From positions 1-64,000 of the forward strand of contig DATJGF010000177.1 of NCBI GenBank assembly GCA_035495315.1: a DNA stretch of 64,000 nucleotides. The letters are read 5' to 3'. Positions 51,135 through 59,254 of the stretch are shown here, in pieces. Source of the stretch: DATJGF01 sp035495315 (GTDB lineage: Bacteria; Verrucomicrobiota; Verrucomicrobiia; Limisphaerales; UBA8199). The position numbers and the translations under genes are program-made. The notes below the pieces were generated by a model that saw nothing but the letters and a program-made list of their open reading frames with translations, was not told the DNA's origin and ran no database searches. Position 1 is the first letter of the stretch, and each line of letters begins with the position of its first letter.

Positions 51135-53294
51135 CTACGCCGATGACGGAATACGGACTGGCATTTCGCGCACGCGAATTTCTGTGGCATGAAACAGCGC
51201 GTTTGCAATCGCGGGAGCAATGGCGATGATCGGCGTTTCACCTGCGCCAACAGAGGCCAGATCCGGCCGGTTAACAAGATGGATATCTATCTTGGGGACA
51301 TCGGCAAAGCGCGGTACCTGGCATCCTCGAAACGACGCATTCAGCATCTGACCGTTTTCAAAGCGCATTTCTTCACGCAAAGCCGGACCTAATCCCATGA
51401 TGATCGCACCCTGAACCTGATTTTGCAGGTTGTCGGGATTGAGGATGGCTCCGCATTCGAACGCCTCACAGACGCGTAACACGCGTATCAGCTTTTGCGC
51501 GCGATCCACCTCGATCTCCGCACACGCCGCAACATACGATCCCTTCTCCGTCCCGCACGCCAGGCCAACCCCTCGGTTTGGCTCCTTCTTCTTGAAAGCT
51601 TCACGCCAACCGAACTCGGTCGTTGCCTTTTCCAGAACCGCTCGCAGTCGCCCGCGCTGTTCTTCATTATCCAAATGGGCCAGTCGAAAATCCAATGGGT
51701 CTGCCTTTGCCATCCCAGCCAACTCATCCATCGCGCTCTCGCGGGCAAAAGTGTTTGCTGTGGCGGCCAGTGCGCGATACGAGCCTGGCCGCAGCGGCGG
51801 TGCCTTTGAGTTTACGAACTGACTTTTCCTTTTTCCGGTCTGGTAAGGTGTATCAATGGCCGATCCACCCGAATTGATGTTGATGTGAAACCAGGACGTC
51901 AGCGAGTTCTGAGCATCGAGACTCGCCTCAATTGGGATCACGGCAGCCGGGCGAAAATACGCCCATGTGAATTCCTCTTCCCGCGTCCAGCGCAAGGATA
52001 CTGGTCGGTTTGCTGCTTGTGCCAATCGGGCCGCTTCCACCCCAACCTCTCCCGTGTGTTTGCCGCCATATCCACTGCCGAAGTCCGGCACGACCACCCG
52101 AACCAGGTCATCAGAAAGATGAAATGCACGCACCAATTCTGAGCGACAACCAAAGGGATTCTGTGTTCCGGTCCACACCGTCAATTTTCCATCCGACCAT
52201 TCCGCGACAGCTGCCCGAGGTTCAAGCGGCGCGTGTTGGACGTAGGCGACGTAGTAAGCTTGACGTAGCACCTGTTTGGCTTGCGCGACTTGATCGGCGA
52301 ACGGGTTCGAGGGTATTCCTCCTTCGGCCTGCTGTTTAAGGTAATTAAAAAGCTCTTTGCTCGAAGGATGTGGAGAGCTTTCCCATTTGGCCGTGTTGAT
52401 CAGCAAATCGAGCGCCTTCTCTGCCGCGAAGCTCGAAGGCGCCGCCACGCCGACGAATTGGTCGTCCTGAACAACGACGACGTCCTTGAGCGCTTTGGCG
52501 GGCGCCAGGTCTATTGAAACCAGTTTTGCTCCATACGAAGGGGGCCGCACGACTTTCCCGTAGAGCAACCCCGGCCGGTTTATATCTGACGGATAGTGAT
52601 GGATGCCGGTGACAATATCGCGTCCATTTGGCCGGCGTTGCGGCGCCCCGAGCACTTTCCATTCGGATACTTTAGTCAGAGTTAGATCAGAAGAAATCGG
52701 CTGCGCAAATCTCTCGTGGGCATCTTTGCTCGAGGCGAGATCAGCGTACGAAATTACGTCTTGCGAGCTGGCATGTGTCGCTTTCCCATCCTGAACTTGG
52801 ATTTGACTGGCCTCGACGTTCCATTGCTTCGCCGCCAGTTCAACCAGCAACTCGCGGGCAGCGGCAGCGCCCTGTCGCACGGCAGGCACGCTCGAAGGGG
52901 TACTCCGGCTGCCTGCGGTAATCCCGTCATCGGGCACTTGGGCAGTATCGGCCATGATCAGCTGAACCCGATCAACGGGTACTCGTAATTCTTCTGCTGC
53001 CGCCTGGCCGAGCTCAGCCCGCGCTCCCTGGCCAGCTTCCACTTTGCCAGTCAGCACGGTAATCACGCCGTCTTCGCCGATGTGAATTCGAGCCGAAACG
53101 TTTCTGGCCCCCTCCGCGCCGCGACCCCTCCTGCGTTGGGCGAGGGCGGGCGTAGCCCCAACCGCGATCAATAAACCCGCCCCGAGAAATTGCACAAAGG
53201 AACGGCGATTAAGTCCGAAATCATAATCTACGCGCTCGATGGGCTCTTCGAATTCAGTTTCGGCGTCCGCTTTTAAAGAGGTCGGCTTGTTCAT
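51135..53294 (-). CDS. Molybdenum-binding subunit of a second hydroxylase (IorB/aldehyde-oxidase-like), exported
   Basis: 719 residues. Unlike the first cluster, the TAT-type signal is on the large subunit: LNRRSFVQFLGAGLLIAVGA at about residues 28-47. Cofactor-binding phrases include DFGSGYGGKHTGEVGVEAAR and PGSYRALAATANTFARESAM, and the catalytic Glu lies in ASVGAGETPIIAIAP at about 675-690. The pattern (FeS small subunit plus large subunit, no FAD subunit) is that of isoquinoline 1-oxidoreductase-like membrane or periplasmic enzymes, which pass electrons to cytochromes. The small-subunit gene precedes it by 10 bases on the same strand. Confidence 0.9.
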   Translation of the reverse strand: MNKPTSLKADAETEFEEPIERVDYDFGLNRRSFVQFLGAGLLIAVGATPALAQRRRGRGAEGARNVSARIHIGEDGVITVLTGKVEAGQGARAELGQAAAEELRVPVDRVQLIMADTAQVPDDGITAGSRSTPSSVPAVRQGAAAARELLVELAAKQWNVEASQIQVQDGKATHASSQDVISYADLASSKDAHERFAQPISSDLTLTKVSEWKVLGAPQRRPNGRDIVTGIHHYPSDINRPGLLYGKVVRPPSYGAKLVSIDLAPAKALKDVVVVQDDQFVGVAAPSSFAAEKALDLLINTAKWESSPHPSSKELFNYLKQQAEGGIPSNPFADQVAQAKQVLRQAYYVAYVQHAPLEPRAAVAEWSDGKLTVWTGTQNPFGCRSELVRAFHLSDDLVRVVVPDFGSGYGGKHTGEVGVEAARLAQAANRPVSLRWTREEEFTWAYFRPAAVIPIEASLDAQNSLTSWFHININSGGSAIDTPYQTGKRKSQFVNSKAPPLRPGSYRALAATANTFARESAMDELAGMAKADPLDFRLAHLDNEEQRGRLRAVLEKATTEFGWREAFKKKEPNRGVGLACGTEKGSYVAACAEIEVDRAQKLIRVLRVCEAFECGAILNPDNLQNQVQGAIIMGLGPALREEMRFENGQMLNASFRGCQVPRFADVPKIDIHLVNRPDLASVGAGETPIIAIAPAIANALFHATEIRVREMPVRIPSSA

Positions 53295-53304
53295 AAGAAA
53301 CGCC

Positions 53305-53763
53305 TTAGGCGATGCTTCGGTGTATAGCCTTAAGAATTCTAGGATATGTACCGCAGCGGCAGATATGCTTTTGCAGTCCCCTTTTTATATCCGCGTCTGT
53401 CGGATGGGCGTTTGTCTTAAGCAAGCCGACAATGCCCATAATCATGCCAGCAGTGCAATAGCCGCACTGGAAAGCACCCTCCGCCAGGAAAGCCTCTTGA
53501 ACCGGGTGCAGCGTGTCCCCCTTGGCCAGTCCCTCGATGGTTACGACACTGTGCTTATCCACATCTGAGATCGGGGTTACACACGAGGCCACTGGCTCGC
53601 CATCCAATAATACCGTGCACGCCCGACACTGACCCTCCCCGCAACCGTATTTGGTGCCGGTCAGCTCCAACTCCTCGCGCAGAATGTCTAAGAGTGGCCG
53701 CTGCGGATGGGTGGTGAGGGTGTGGGACTTCCCGTTAACGCTGAAGGTGAACGTTGCATCCAT
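53305..53763 (-). CDS. 2Fe-2S subunit of the second molybdenum hydroxylase (IorA-like)
   Basis: 152 residues, without a signal peptide. The plant-type cluster is held by Cys41, 46, 49 and 61 (YGCGEGQCRAC...C) and the second cluster by Cys100, 103, 135 and 137 (CGYC...CRC). The usual phrases TGTKYGCGEGQCRACTVLLDG (in part) and CRCGTYPRILKAI are complete. I start at the ATG at 53763; the open frame to 53865 would add a non-homologous extension. It is the first gene of a two-gene unit ending at the hairpin cluster and lies beyond the rpoD terminator. Confidence 0.92.
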   Translation of the reverse strand: MDATFTFSVNGKSHTLTTHPQRPLLDILREELELTGTKYGCGEGQCRACTVLLDGEPVASCVTPISDVDKHSVVTIEGLAKGDTLHPVQEAFLAEGAFQCGYCTAGMIMGIVGLLKTNAHPTDADIKRGLQKHICRCGTYPRILKAIHRSIA

Positions 53764-53863
53764 AGCACCATGGCCCGCCAATTGGTTCGCAGACCAAGTG
53801 CATCGACAATACACCTCGGGCCTGTCAAAAAGGAAGCGGAAATTGACCCCATCCTGCGTACAC

Positions 53864-53892
53864 AAAAACAGCTCCTGTTGAAACAGGAGCTG
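53864..53892 (-). terminator. Rho-independent terminator of rpoD
   Basis: Minus strand: stem CAGCTCCTGT / ACAGGAGCTG, a 10-bp perfect pairing (53892-53883 with 53878-53869) around a TTCA loop, followed by five Ts (53868-53864). It begins 25 bases after the rpoD stop. This is a full intrinsic terminator and separates rpoD from the hydroxylase genes transcribed in the same direction. Confidence 0.92.
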
Positions 53893-53916
53893 TCCTTTGA
53901 AAGTTTCTGAAAGACC

Positions 53917-55779
53917 TTAAGCGGCTTGTTCTTCCGTATCCAGGAAGCCTTGCAGATGACGGACGCGAGTCGGATGCCGGAGCTTGCGCAGCGCTTTGGC
54001 TTCGATTTGGCGGATACGCTCGCGGGTAACGTTATACATTTTGCCGATTTCTTCCAGCGTGCGCTCGTAACCATCGACCAGCCCAAAACGCATTTCGAGA
54101 ATCTTGCGCTCGCGTTCCGTCAGGCTCGTGAGCACATCGCCAAGTTTTTCCTTCAACAGACTGTAACTGGTAACGTCCGAAGGGTTTTCCGCAGTCTTGT
54201 CTTCGATGAAGTCCCCGACGCTAACGTCGCCGTCGTCGCCGACGGGGGCATGGAGCGAAATCGGCTGTTGCGCCATCTTCAGCAGCGAGTTAATCCGCAC
54301 CACCGGCATGTGCATTTCGTCTGCAATTTCCTCAGGGGTAGGTTCTCTGCCAAGTTCCTGGGTCAGTTGCTTCTGAGCGCGCCAGAGCTTGTTCATGATT
54401 TCAATCATGTGTACCGGGATGCGGATCGTCCGAGCCTGGTCAGCAATGGAACGCGTGATGGCCTGCCGGATCCACCAAATTGCATACGTCGAGAATTTGT
54501 ATCCACGCCGGTACTCGAATTTTTCGACACCTTTCATTAAGCCGATATTGCCTTCCTGGATGAGGTCCAGGAACGATTGCCCGCGGTTGGTGTACTTCTT
54601 GGCAACCGAAACGACCAACCGGAGGTTCGCTTCTGCCATGTGCGTTTTTGCCTGGTGAGCACGATCTGCTGCGCGCTTAAGCTGCGTGAAGATTTTAAAG
54701 AATTCTTCACGGGGCATGCGCACAAAGAGTTCCAACGCCTGAATCTTGATGCGTTCTCCGTGCAGCGCGGATTGCTGTTCGGCCGATTTGCGATGCGATT
54801 CCAATTCCTGGATGCGACGCAAACTCGCCTGGAACTTTTCATGCACGTTCCCGGCGACCACAATCATGTCTTCCAGGACCTTCTGTTTGTAGTAGAATTT
54901 TGGAAAGGTATCCTGGAGCTTTTTATCCAGCTTACGGAAGGCTCCGAAAACCTTATCTTTGCTCTTCTGGGCCGCCTTTTGCCACTCCTGGTACTTGGCA
55001 TCCACTTGAGAGTCCAGAATGCGAACCTTCTTGATCAGGTTTCTTAAATCCCGCAGGTGTCCCTCACGGTTGGCGACTTTCTTATCCACAACGACTCGGT
55101 CAAATCGCTCCTTGGGCGGCTCGGACAGCAACTTCTCGGCAATCGCAATGTGTTCCTTGGCGGTAAAACCCAAACCGTAAACCAGAAGCTTCATCTCTGC
55201 CTCGGCTTCCTCGATTCGCTTGCAAATCTCCACCTCCTGCTCCCGTGTCAGCAAGGGCACTTTGCCCATCTGGTTCATGTACATGCGAACCGGATCATCC
55301 AGAACCTCAAGCCGTGCGTCCTCTTCCTCCTCAGGTTCGGCAGGCTTCGCCCGTTCGACTTCTGCGTGATCGACTATCTCAACGTCGAGCCCACGAAGTT
55401 TTGTGTACAACTCATCGAGATCCTCCGGCGAGAGGCCCTCTGGCAGCACATCATTGATGTCATCGTAGGTGATATGGCCGTTTTCGTGCGCCAGGTGGAG
55501 CAAAGTCTTAATGGTTTCTGCCAAATCGGCAGGTCCGGGGGGAGTGCCGCCTGCACCTTGGCCGGCACCCAGCGCCGCGCCCTTTGCTGGCGCTGCCGTC
55601 GTTGGCTTTGCATGCCCATTTCGAACCTGCTGAGTTCGAGAGTCGGTCCTGTTTGCGGCTTTGGCGGAGATGATAAAACGCCGCCGGGGTCGGCGTTCCT
55701 GGCCAGATGGGGTTCGCTGGCTATTACGGCCACCGGTATCCGCTCCATTGACCAACTTACTCGGTTTCCTATTCAGCAT
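53917..55779 (-). CDS. rpoD: RNA polymerase primary sigma factor (sigma-70/RpoD)
   Basis: 620 residues. Region 1.1 (about 84-140; ENGHITYDDINDVLPEGLS), 1.2 (158-195; DDPVRMYMNQMGKVPLLTRE), a long non-conserved segment (196-370), region 2 (372-450; NLRLVVSVAKKYTNRGQSFL and YAIWWIRQAITRSIADQART), region 3 (455-535) and region 4 (545-612; GYERTLEEIGKMYNVTRERI, QIEAKALRKLRH). Completeness of region 1.1 and the RWIRQA helix mark the housekeeping factor. The N-terminal 80 residues are basic, Ala/Gly/Pro-rich and probably disordered. A promoter lies about 145 bases upstream. Confidence 0.96.
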   Translation of the reverse strand: MLNRKPSKLVNGADTGGRNSQRTPSGQERRPRRRFIISAKAANRTDSRTQQVRNGHAKPTTAAPAKGAALGAGQGAGGTPPGPADLAETIKTLLHLAHENGHITYDDINDVLPEGLSPEDLDELYTKLRGLDVEIVDHAEVERAKPAEPEEEEDARLEVLDDPVRMYMNQMGKVPLLTREQEVEICKRIEEAEAEMKLLVYGLGFTAKEHIAIAEKLLSEPPKERFDRVVVDKKVANREGHLRDLRNLIKKVRILDSQVDAKYQEWQKAAQKSKDKVFGAFRKLDKKLQDTFPKFYYKQKVLEDMIVVAGNVHEKFQASLRRIQELESHRKSAEQQSALHGERIKIQALELFVRMPREEFFKIFTQLKRAADRAHQAKTHMAEANLRLVVSVAKKYTNRGQSFLDLIQEGNIGLMKGVEKFEYRRGYKFSTYAIWWIRQAITRSIADQARTIRIPVHMIEIMNKLWRAQKQLTQELGREPTPEEIADEMHMPVVRINSLLKMAQQPISLHAPVGDDGDVSVGDFIEDKTAENPSDVTSYSLLKEKLGDVLTSLTERERKILEMRFGLVDGYERTLEEIGKMYNVTRERIRQIEAKALRKLRHPTRVRHLQGFLDTEEQAA

Positions 55780-56410
55780 AATTAATCAGACGCACAGGGG
55801 CCGTTTTGGTTCAGAATTAATGTAACCCGTTAATTTTCAACAGCTCACGCTGCTTTGCGCTTATCGGTATCGTAAGCCGACAAGGGCTTCAGAAGACCGT
55901 ACAGAACGGAAGACTTACGTGCACACTATACAATATGGCTCACCGATTGCAATTTTTCAAACGGTGGCTCTGTTTGGAATCGTCGTCCGCGTTGACTCAA
56001 CGCAATAAACCTGCGCCGAGAACTACGCCACGTTCATAAAATAGTTGCAAGCAGGAAAACCAATTTTTTTAATCTATTTTGCTCCAGTTTGCTCATGTTG
56101 CTGTCTTACAGAGACATTTGCCTTATCGAATTCCCAGCATCAAATGCTCCGAGCAACCAAGCCGCCCCGCCTCCAAGCTGAAGCCAAGTTGACTTTTCAG
56201 GCTAACATGCTTTTGTTTGGGGAACTAAATCGCCGCGGGTACCTCATATGAAAAGAATGGTTCCCGGCCGAATCTGCCAGAAAGTTCGATCTTCGAGAAG
56301 TGACAGGGGGTCTCTGAAACCTCAAAGGGTAAGGGGAGGACTCCTTCAGCATTCCCTAGAATCACCAGAGGAATCATGCAGTTCAACCAAAAACATGTTG
56401 GAGAGACCGT
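55780..56410. other. Long divergent intergenic region between rpoD and the TIGR03118-like gene
   Basis: About 630 bases with low coding signal. It holds the rpoD promoter (55925-55952) and a perfect 15-bp palindrome GCGTTGA-C-TCAACGC (55989-56003) about 60 bases beyond it, which could be an operator. An open plus-strand frame at 56045-56251 (QAGKPIFLIYFAPVC...) has no recognisable domain or ribosome binding site and I do not call it a gene. The last 150 bases before 56411 show nothing definite. Confidence 0.5.
55925..55952 (-). promoter_or_regulatory. Putative promoter of rpoD
   Basis: On the minus strand, TTGCAA (55952-55947) and TATAGT (55930-55925) are spaced 16 bases; an alternative -35, TTGAAA, lies a few bases further upstream. 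The -10 box matches the consensus at five of six positions. The leader before the rpoD ATG would be about 140 bases. Confidence 0.5.
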
Positions 56411-57586
56411 ATGAAGAGTAACACGAAGAAAGTCATTAGTTTCGGTTTTATACACGCACTTCATCGTTGGAGTGCCTGCGCCAGTGCAATCCTGTTAACG
56501 CTCGTTGCCTTATCGGCATTCGGCAAGGATGGCGACCACGGGCAAGGAAACGATAATGAAGGGGATCGCAACCGAGGAAACAGTGACGATTACCAGGTGG
56601 TAAACCTGGTCTCCGATCAAGCGGGAGTGGCTATGCTCCAGGACACCAATTTGGTCAATGCCTGGGGTATTTCCTTTGGGGCGACCAGTCCGTTTTGGGT
56701 GAGCGCCAACGGCACCGGCAAAGCGCTCCTTTATTCTGTGACCAACGATGACCACGGGATGGTCGTGGTAACCAAGCTCGGCCTCGAAGTGACCATCCCT
56801 GGCGAGGGCAATCCCACCGGTCAGGTTTTCAATAACATCGGAGGTTTCAACGGCGATGCCTTCCTTTTCGTCAGCGAAGATGGGACCATATCTGGTTGGC
56901 GTCAGTCATTGGGGACCACCGCTGAAGTGCTGACCAATCGCAGTGGTGCTGTTTACAAGGGGGTCACCTTGGCTCAGACGATGAATGGACCCGTCCTGTT
57001 GGCCGCCAACTTTTCCGAAGCCACGGTTGATGTTTATGACACTAATTCTGCGTTGGTGGCTCAATTCACGGATCAGAATGCACCTGCCGGTTATGCACCA
57101 TTCAACGTTCAGAATCTCGACGGGCTTGTCTTCGTAACGTTTGCAAAGCAAGATGCCGATAAGAAGGACGATGTGAAGGGTCCTGGTCATGGGCTGATTG
57201 ACCTGCTTAACCCGAATACCGGGTCCTTTCAGCGTCTGGTAACCGGTTCCGATGCCGGTGGAAGGTTGGATGCGATTAACTCCCCCTGGGGTCTGGTGAT
57301 TGCGCCCTCAAGCTTCGGCCGTCACGCCGACCAGTTACTCGTCGGAAATTTTGGCAGTGGGACCATTATGAGCTTCGATGATCGTGGCAAGTTTCGTGGT
57401 CTGCTTGAGGGAGTTGACGAGCAGCCTTTGGTGATCGAGGGGCTCTGGGCCTTGAGGGTTGGCAACGGAGGCCGAGGCGGAAATCCGGATACACTGTATT
57501 TCAGTGCTGGGCCTGATGATGAAAGCCATGGCCTTTTTGGCAGCATCAGCCTCGTGCCCGAGAAACATCATAGACATCACGACTGA
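56411..57586 (+). CDS. TIGR03118-family exported beta-propeller protein
   Basis: 391 residues. Signal peptide to about residue 37 (ILLTLVALSAFG), then a low-complexity Asp/Gly/Asn-rich stretch (DGDHGQGNDNEGDRNRGNSD) and the family core opening YQVVNLVSDQAGVAMLQDTN and LVNAWGISFGATSPFWVSAN. This opening is the hallmark of TIGR03118, a family of secreted NHL-like propellers of unknown function. Later phrases are INSPWGLVIAPSSFGRHADQ and LLVGNFGSGTIMSFD. A His-rich tail (EKHHRHHD) ends the chain. It is followed by strong hairpins. Confidence 0.85.
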   Translation: MKSNTKKVISFGFIHALHRWSACASAILLTLVALSAFGKDGDHGQGNDNEGDRNRGNSDDYQVVNLVSDQAGVAMLQDTNLVNAWGISFGATSPFWVSANGTGKALLYSVTNDDHGMVVVTKLGLEVTIPGEGNPTGQVFNNIGGFNGDAFLFVSEDGTISGWRQSLGTTAEVLTNRSGAVYKGVTLAQTMNGPVLLAANFSEATVDVYDTNSALVAQFTDQNAPAGYAPFNVQNLDGLVFVTFAKQDADKKDDVKGPGHGLIDLLNPNTGSFQRLVTGSDAGGRLDAINSPWGLVIAPSSFGRHADQLLVGNFGSGTIMSFDDRGKFRGLLEGVDEQPLVIEGLWALRVGNGGRGGNPDTLYFSAGPDDESHGLFGSISLVPEKHHRHHD

Positions 57587-57642
57587 TCAGATTTTCCGAG
57601 TGAGGCCGGATTTGGCCGGCCAATCGGCGTGAGCAGGCGAAA

Positions 57643-57669
57643 GCGCGGAAGTCGGTTTGACTTCCGCGC
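57643..57669. terminator. Perfect 11-bp hairpin downstream of the TIGR03118 gene
   Basis: GCGCGGAAGTC / GACTTCCGCGC closes a GGTTT loop. A smaller hairpin, GGCCGG / CCGGCC (57604-57621), lies between it and the gene end. No T-run follows, so it may be a factor-dependent terminator or an mRNA-end stabiliser. The bases up to the ArsA gene hold nothing else. Confidence 0.5.
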
Positions 57670-57788
57670 GATCATGTACGCAATGGGCGGGTCGATACCT
57701 GATTTCGGTGGTCTGCGGCGTGGTTGCGCGACGAGTTATGCTGGACTAACAGGGACGATTGGGGGCAGATTGCATTAAGGTCCGGCAA

Positions 57789-58979
57789 ATGCGAATCCTT
57801 CTTTTCAGCGGCAAGGGCGGAGTGGGTAAGACGAGCCTGTCAGCAGCGACCGGGGCCCGCCTGGCTGAGCTTGGGTATCGTACTCTCGTCATGAGTGTGG
57901 ACCCAGCGCATTCACTCGCCGACGCTTTTGACCTTGAAACCGGTCTGTTTGATTCCAATACAGCCGAGCCGTTCAAGATCGCCGAAAAGCTCTGGATCCA
58001 CGAAGTCAATATCCAACACGAGATCAAACGGAACTGGCACCGGATTTGGTCCTACATCAGCTCGCTCTTTCGAACCTCTGGGTTGAATGAAGTGGAAGCC
58101 GAAGAAATGGCGATTTTCCCCGGCATGGAGGAGCTCAGCGCCTTGCTCTACGTAAATGAATGGCACAAGGAAAAGCGCTACGACGTTATTGTGCTCGATT
58201 GCGCGCCCACCGGCGAGAGCCTGCGATTTGTCTCAATGCCGACCACCATGAAATGGTACATGCAGCACGTCTTTCCCATCCAACGAGGCGTATTGCGTGC
58301 CGTGCGACCCATCGCCAATCGCCTCGCTCCGTTTGAATTACCGCCGGACAGCTATTTCGCCAGCGTCAAGGAGTTGTTCGACCGCATTGAAGGCATCGAT
58401 GAGTTGCTGGAAAATCCTAAGACCACAAGTGTCCGGCTCGTCACCAACCCGGAGAAGATGGTGGTCCGAGAAACACAACGGGCCTTTGTTTACTTCTCGC
58501 TCCACGGCCTCACGGTGGACCAGGTTCTGGTCAACCGTGTTCTCCCGGAGCAGATCGAGGACGAATTCTTCCGAGAGTGGCGGCGCAGCCAAAAAACGTT
58601 TCTTAAGGAGGTGGAGGCCTACTTCGCTCCCGTGCCGATGCGTTGCATCCCGCTGTTCCGCCACGAAGTGCTGGGCTTACCGCGGATTCGTGAACTGGCT
58701 AATATCATGTTTGCCAAAGCAGAGGACCCGGCCGAAGTGACCCGCACCGAGCGCCCGTATTCGTTCGTAAAAGCCAATGGCCGGTACGAGGTCAGATTGC
58801 GGGCACCTTTTGCCGCGAAAAGCGAAGTCGGCCTCTTTAAAAAAGGCGAGGAGCTTGTCGTTGAAGTGGGTAACATGCGCCGTCATATTGGGCTGCCAAG
58901 CTCAATGGCTGGCTTGGCGCCGGTCCGCGCTCGCTTGGAAGAGGGCCTGTTAATAGTCGAACTTACGGAGACCAAATGA
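57789..58979 (+). CDS. ArsA/Get3-family ATPase
   Basis: 396 residues. The deviant Walker A loop GKGGVGKTS (8-16), the A-loop/switch I VDPAHSLADAFDL (37-49) and switch II DCAPTGESLR (137-146) are those of ArsA/Get3. The C-terminal 80 residues (RYEVRLRAPFAAKSEVGLFK and VGNMRRHIGLPSSM) form an HSP20-like domain seen in many bacterial ArsA-like proteins. Arsenite-binding cysteines are not evident and there is no arsB or arsR gene nearby, so a membrane-protein-targeting or chaperone-like role is more likely than arsenic efflux. The start at 57789 has AAGG eight bases upstream. Its stop overlaps the next gene's ATG. Confidence 0.9.
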   Translation: MRILLFSGKGGVGKTSLSAATGARLAELGYRTLVMSVDPAHSLADAFDLETGLFDSNTAEPFKIAEKLWIHEVNIQHEIKRNWHRIWSYISSLFRTSGLNEVEAEEMAIFPGMEELSALLYVNEWHKEKRYDVIVLDCAPTGESLRFVSMPTTMKWYMQHVFPIQRGVLRAVRPIANRLAPFELPPDSYFASVKELFDRIEGIDELLENPKTTSVRLVTNPEKMVVRETQRAFVYFSLHGLTVDQVLVNRVLPEQIEDEFFREWRRSQKTFLKEVEAYFAPVPMRCIPLFRHEVLGLPRIRELANIMFAKAEDPAEVTRTERPYSFVKANGRYEVRLRAPFAAKSEVGLFKKGEELVVEVGNMRRHIGLPSSMAGLAPVRARLEEGLLIVELTETK

Positions 58980-59209
58980 ATAAACGAGCAACTAAATCAG
59001 CGAAACCCCAAGCTGGAGCCTGTATATGTCAAGGGCTGGGGCCCGGCTTGAGCGATCTCTTGCGCCGCTTGGGCCCACCCGAGCAGGCACGACGCCATTT
59101 CGAAGCTGCCCGCTTGGAATGGCTCAAAGGCTTACGGGCACTTCTGGATGCGCGCATCGAGCAGTGCGCGAGCCGCCAGGATAAAGGTGCTAAAATCCCC
59201 GTCGAATAG
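58976..59209 (+). CDS. Small protein coupled to the ArsA-type ATPase
   Basis: 77 residues, starting at the ATGA overlap with the ATPase gene. A basic N-terminus with CICQG is followed by helical segments: LGPGLSDLLRRLGPPEQARR, HFEAARLEWLKGLRALLDAR and IEQCASRQDKGAKIPVE. The last phrases, with H(F)xxAxxExLKxxRxLxDxRIE and a terminal K-x-P-V-E, resemble small proteins I recall beside such ATPases in other phyla, but there is no named function. Four-nucleotide overlap suggests stoichiometric co-production. Confidence 0.75.
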   Translation: MNKRATKSAKPQAGACICQGLGPGLSDLLRRLGPPEQARRHFEAARLEWLKGLRALLDARIEQCASRQDKGAKIPVE

Positions 59210-59254
59210 CGTCGTGGGCACCTGAAACTACCTCTCGCTCGCATATCCGATTTA

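Noticed and set aside
55057..55785. 242-codon plus-strand frame over rpoD
   Set aside because: Opposite strand of the sigma factor's conserved N-terminal and 1.2 regions; composition is that of a shadow.
57759..57788. Upstream start of the ArsA-type ATPase at 57759
   Set aside because: The ATG at 57789 has a proper AAGG site and puts the P-loop at the usual distance from the N-terminus.
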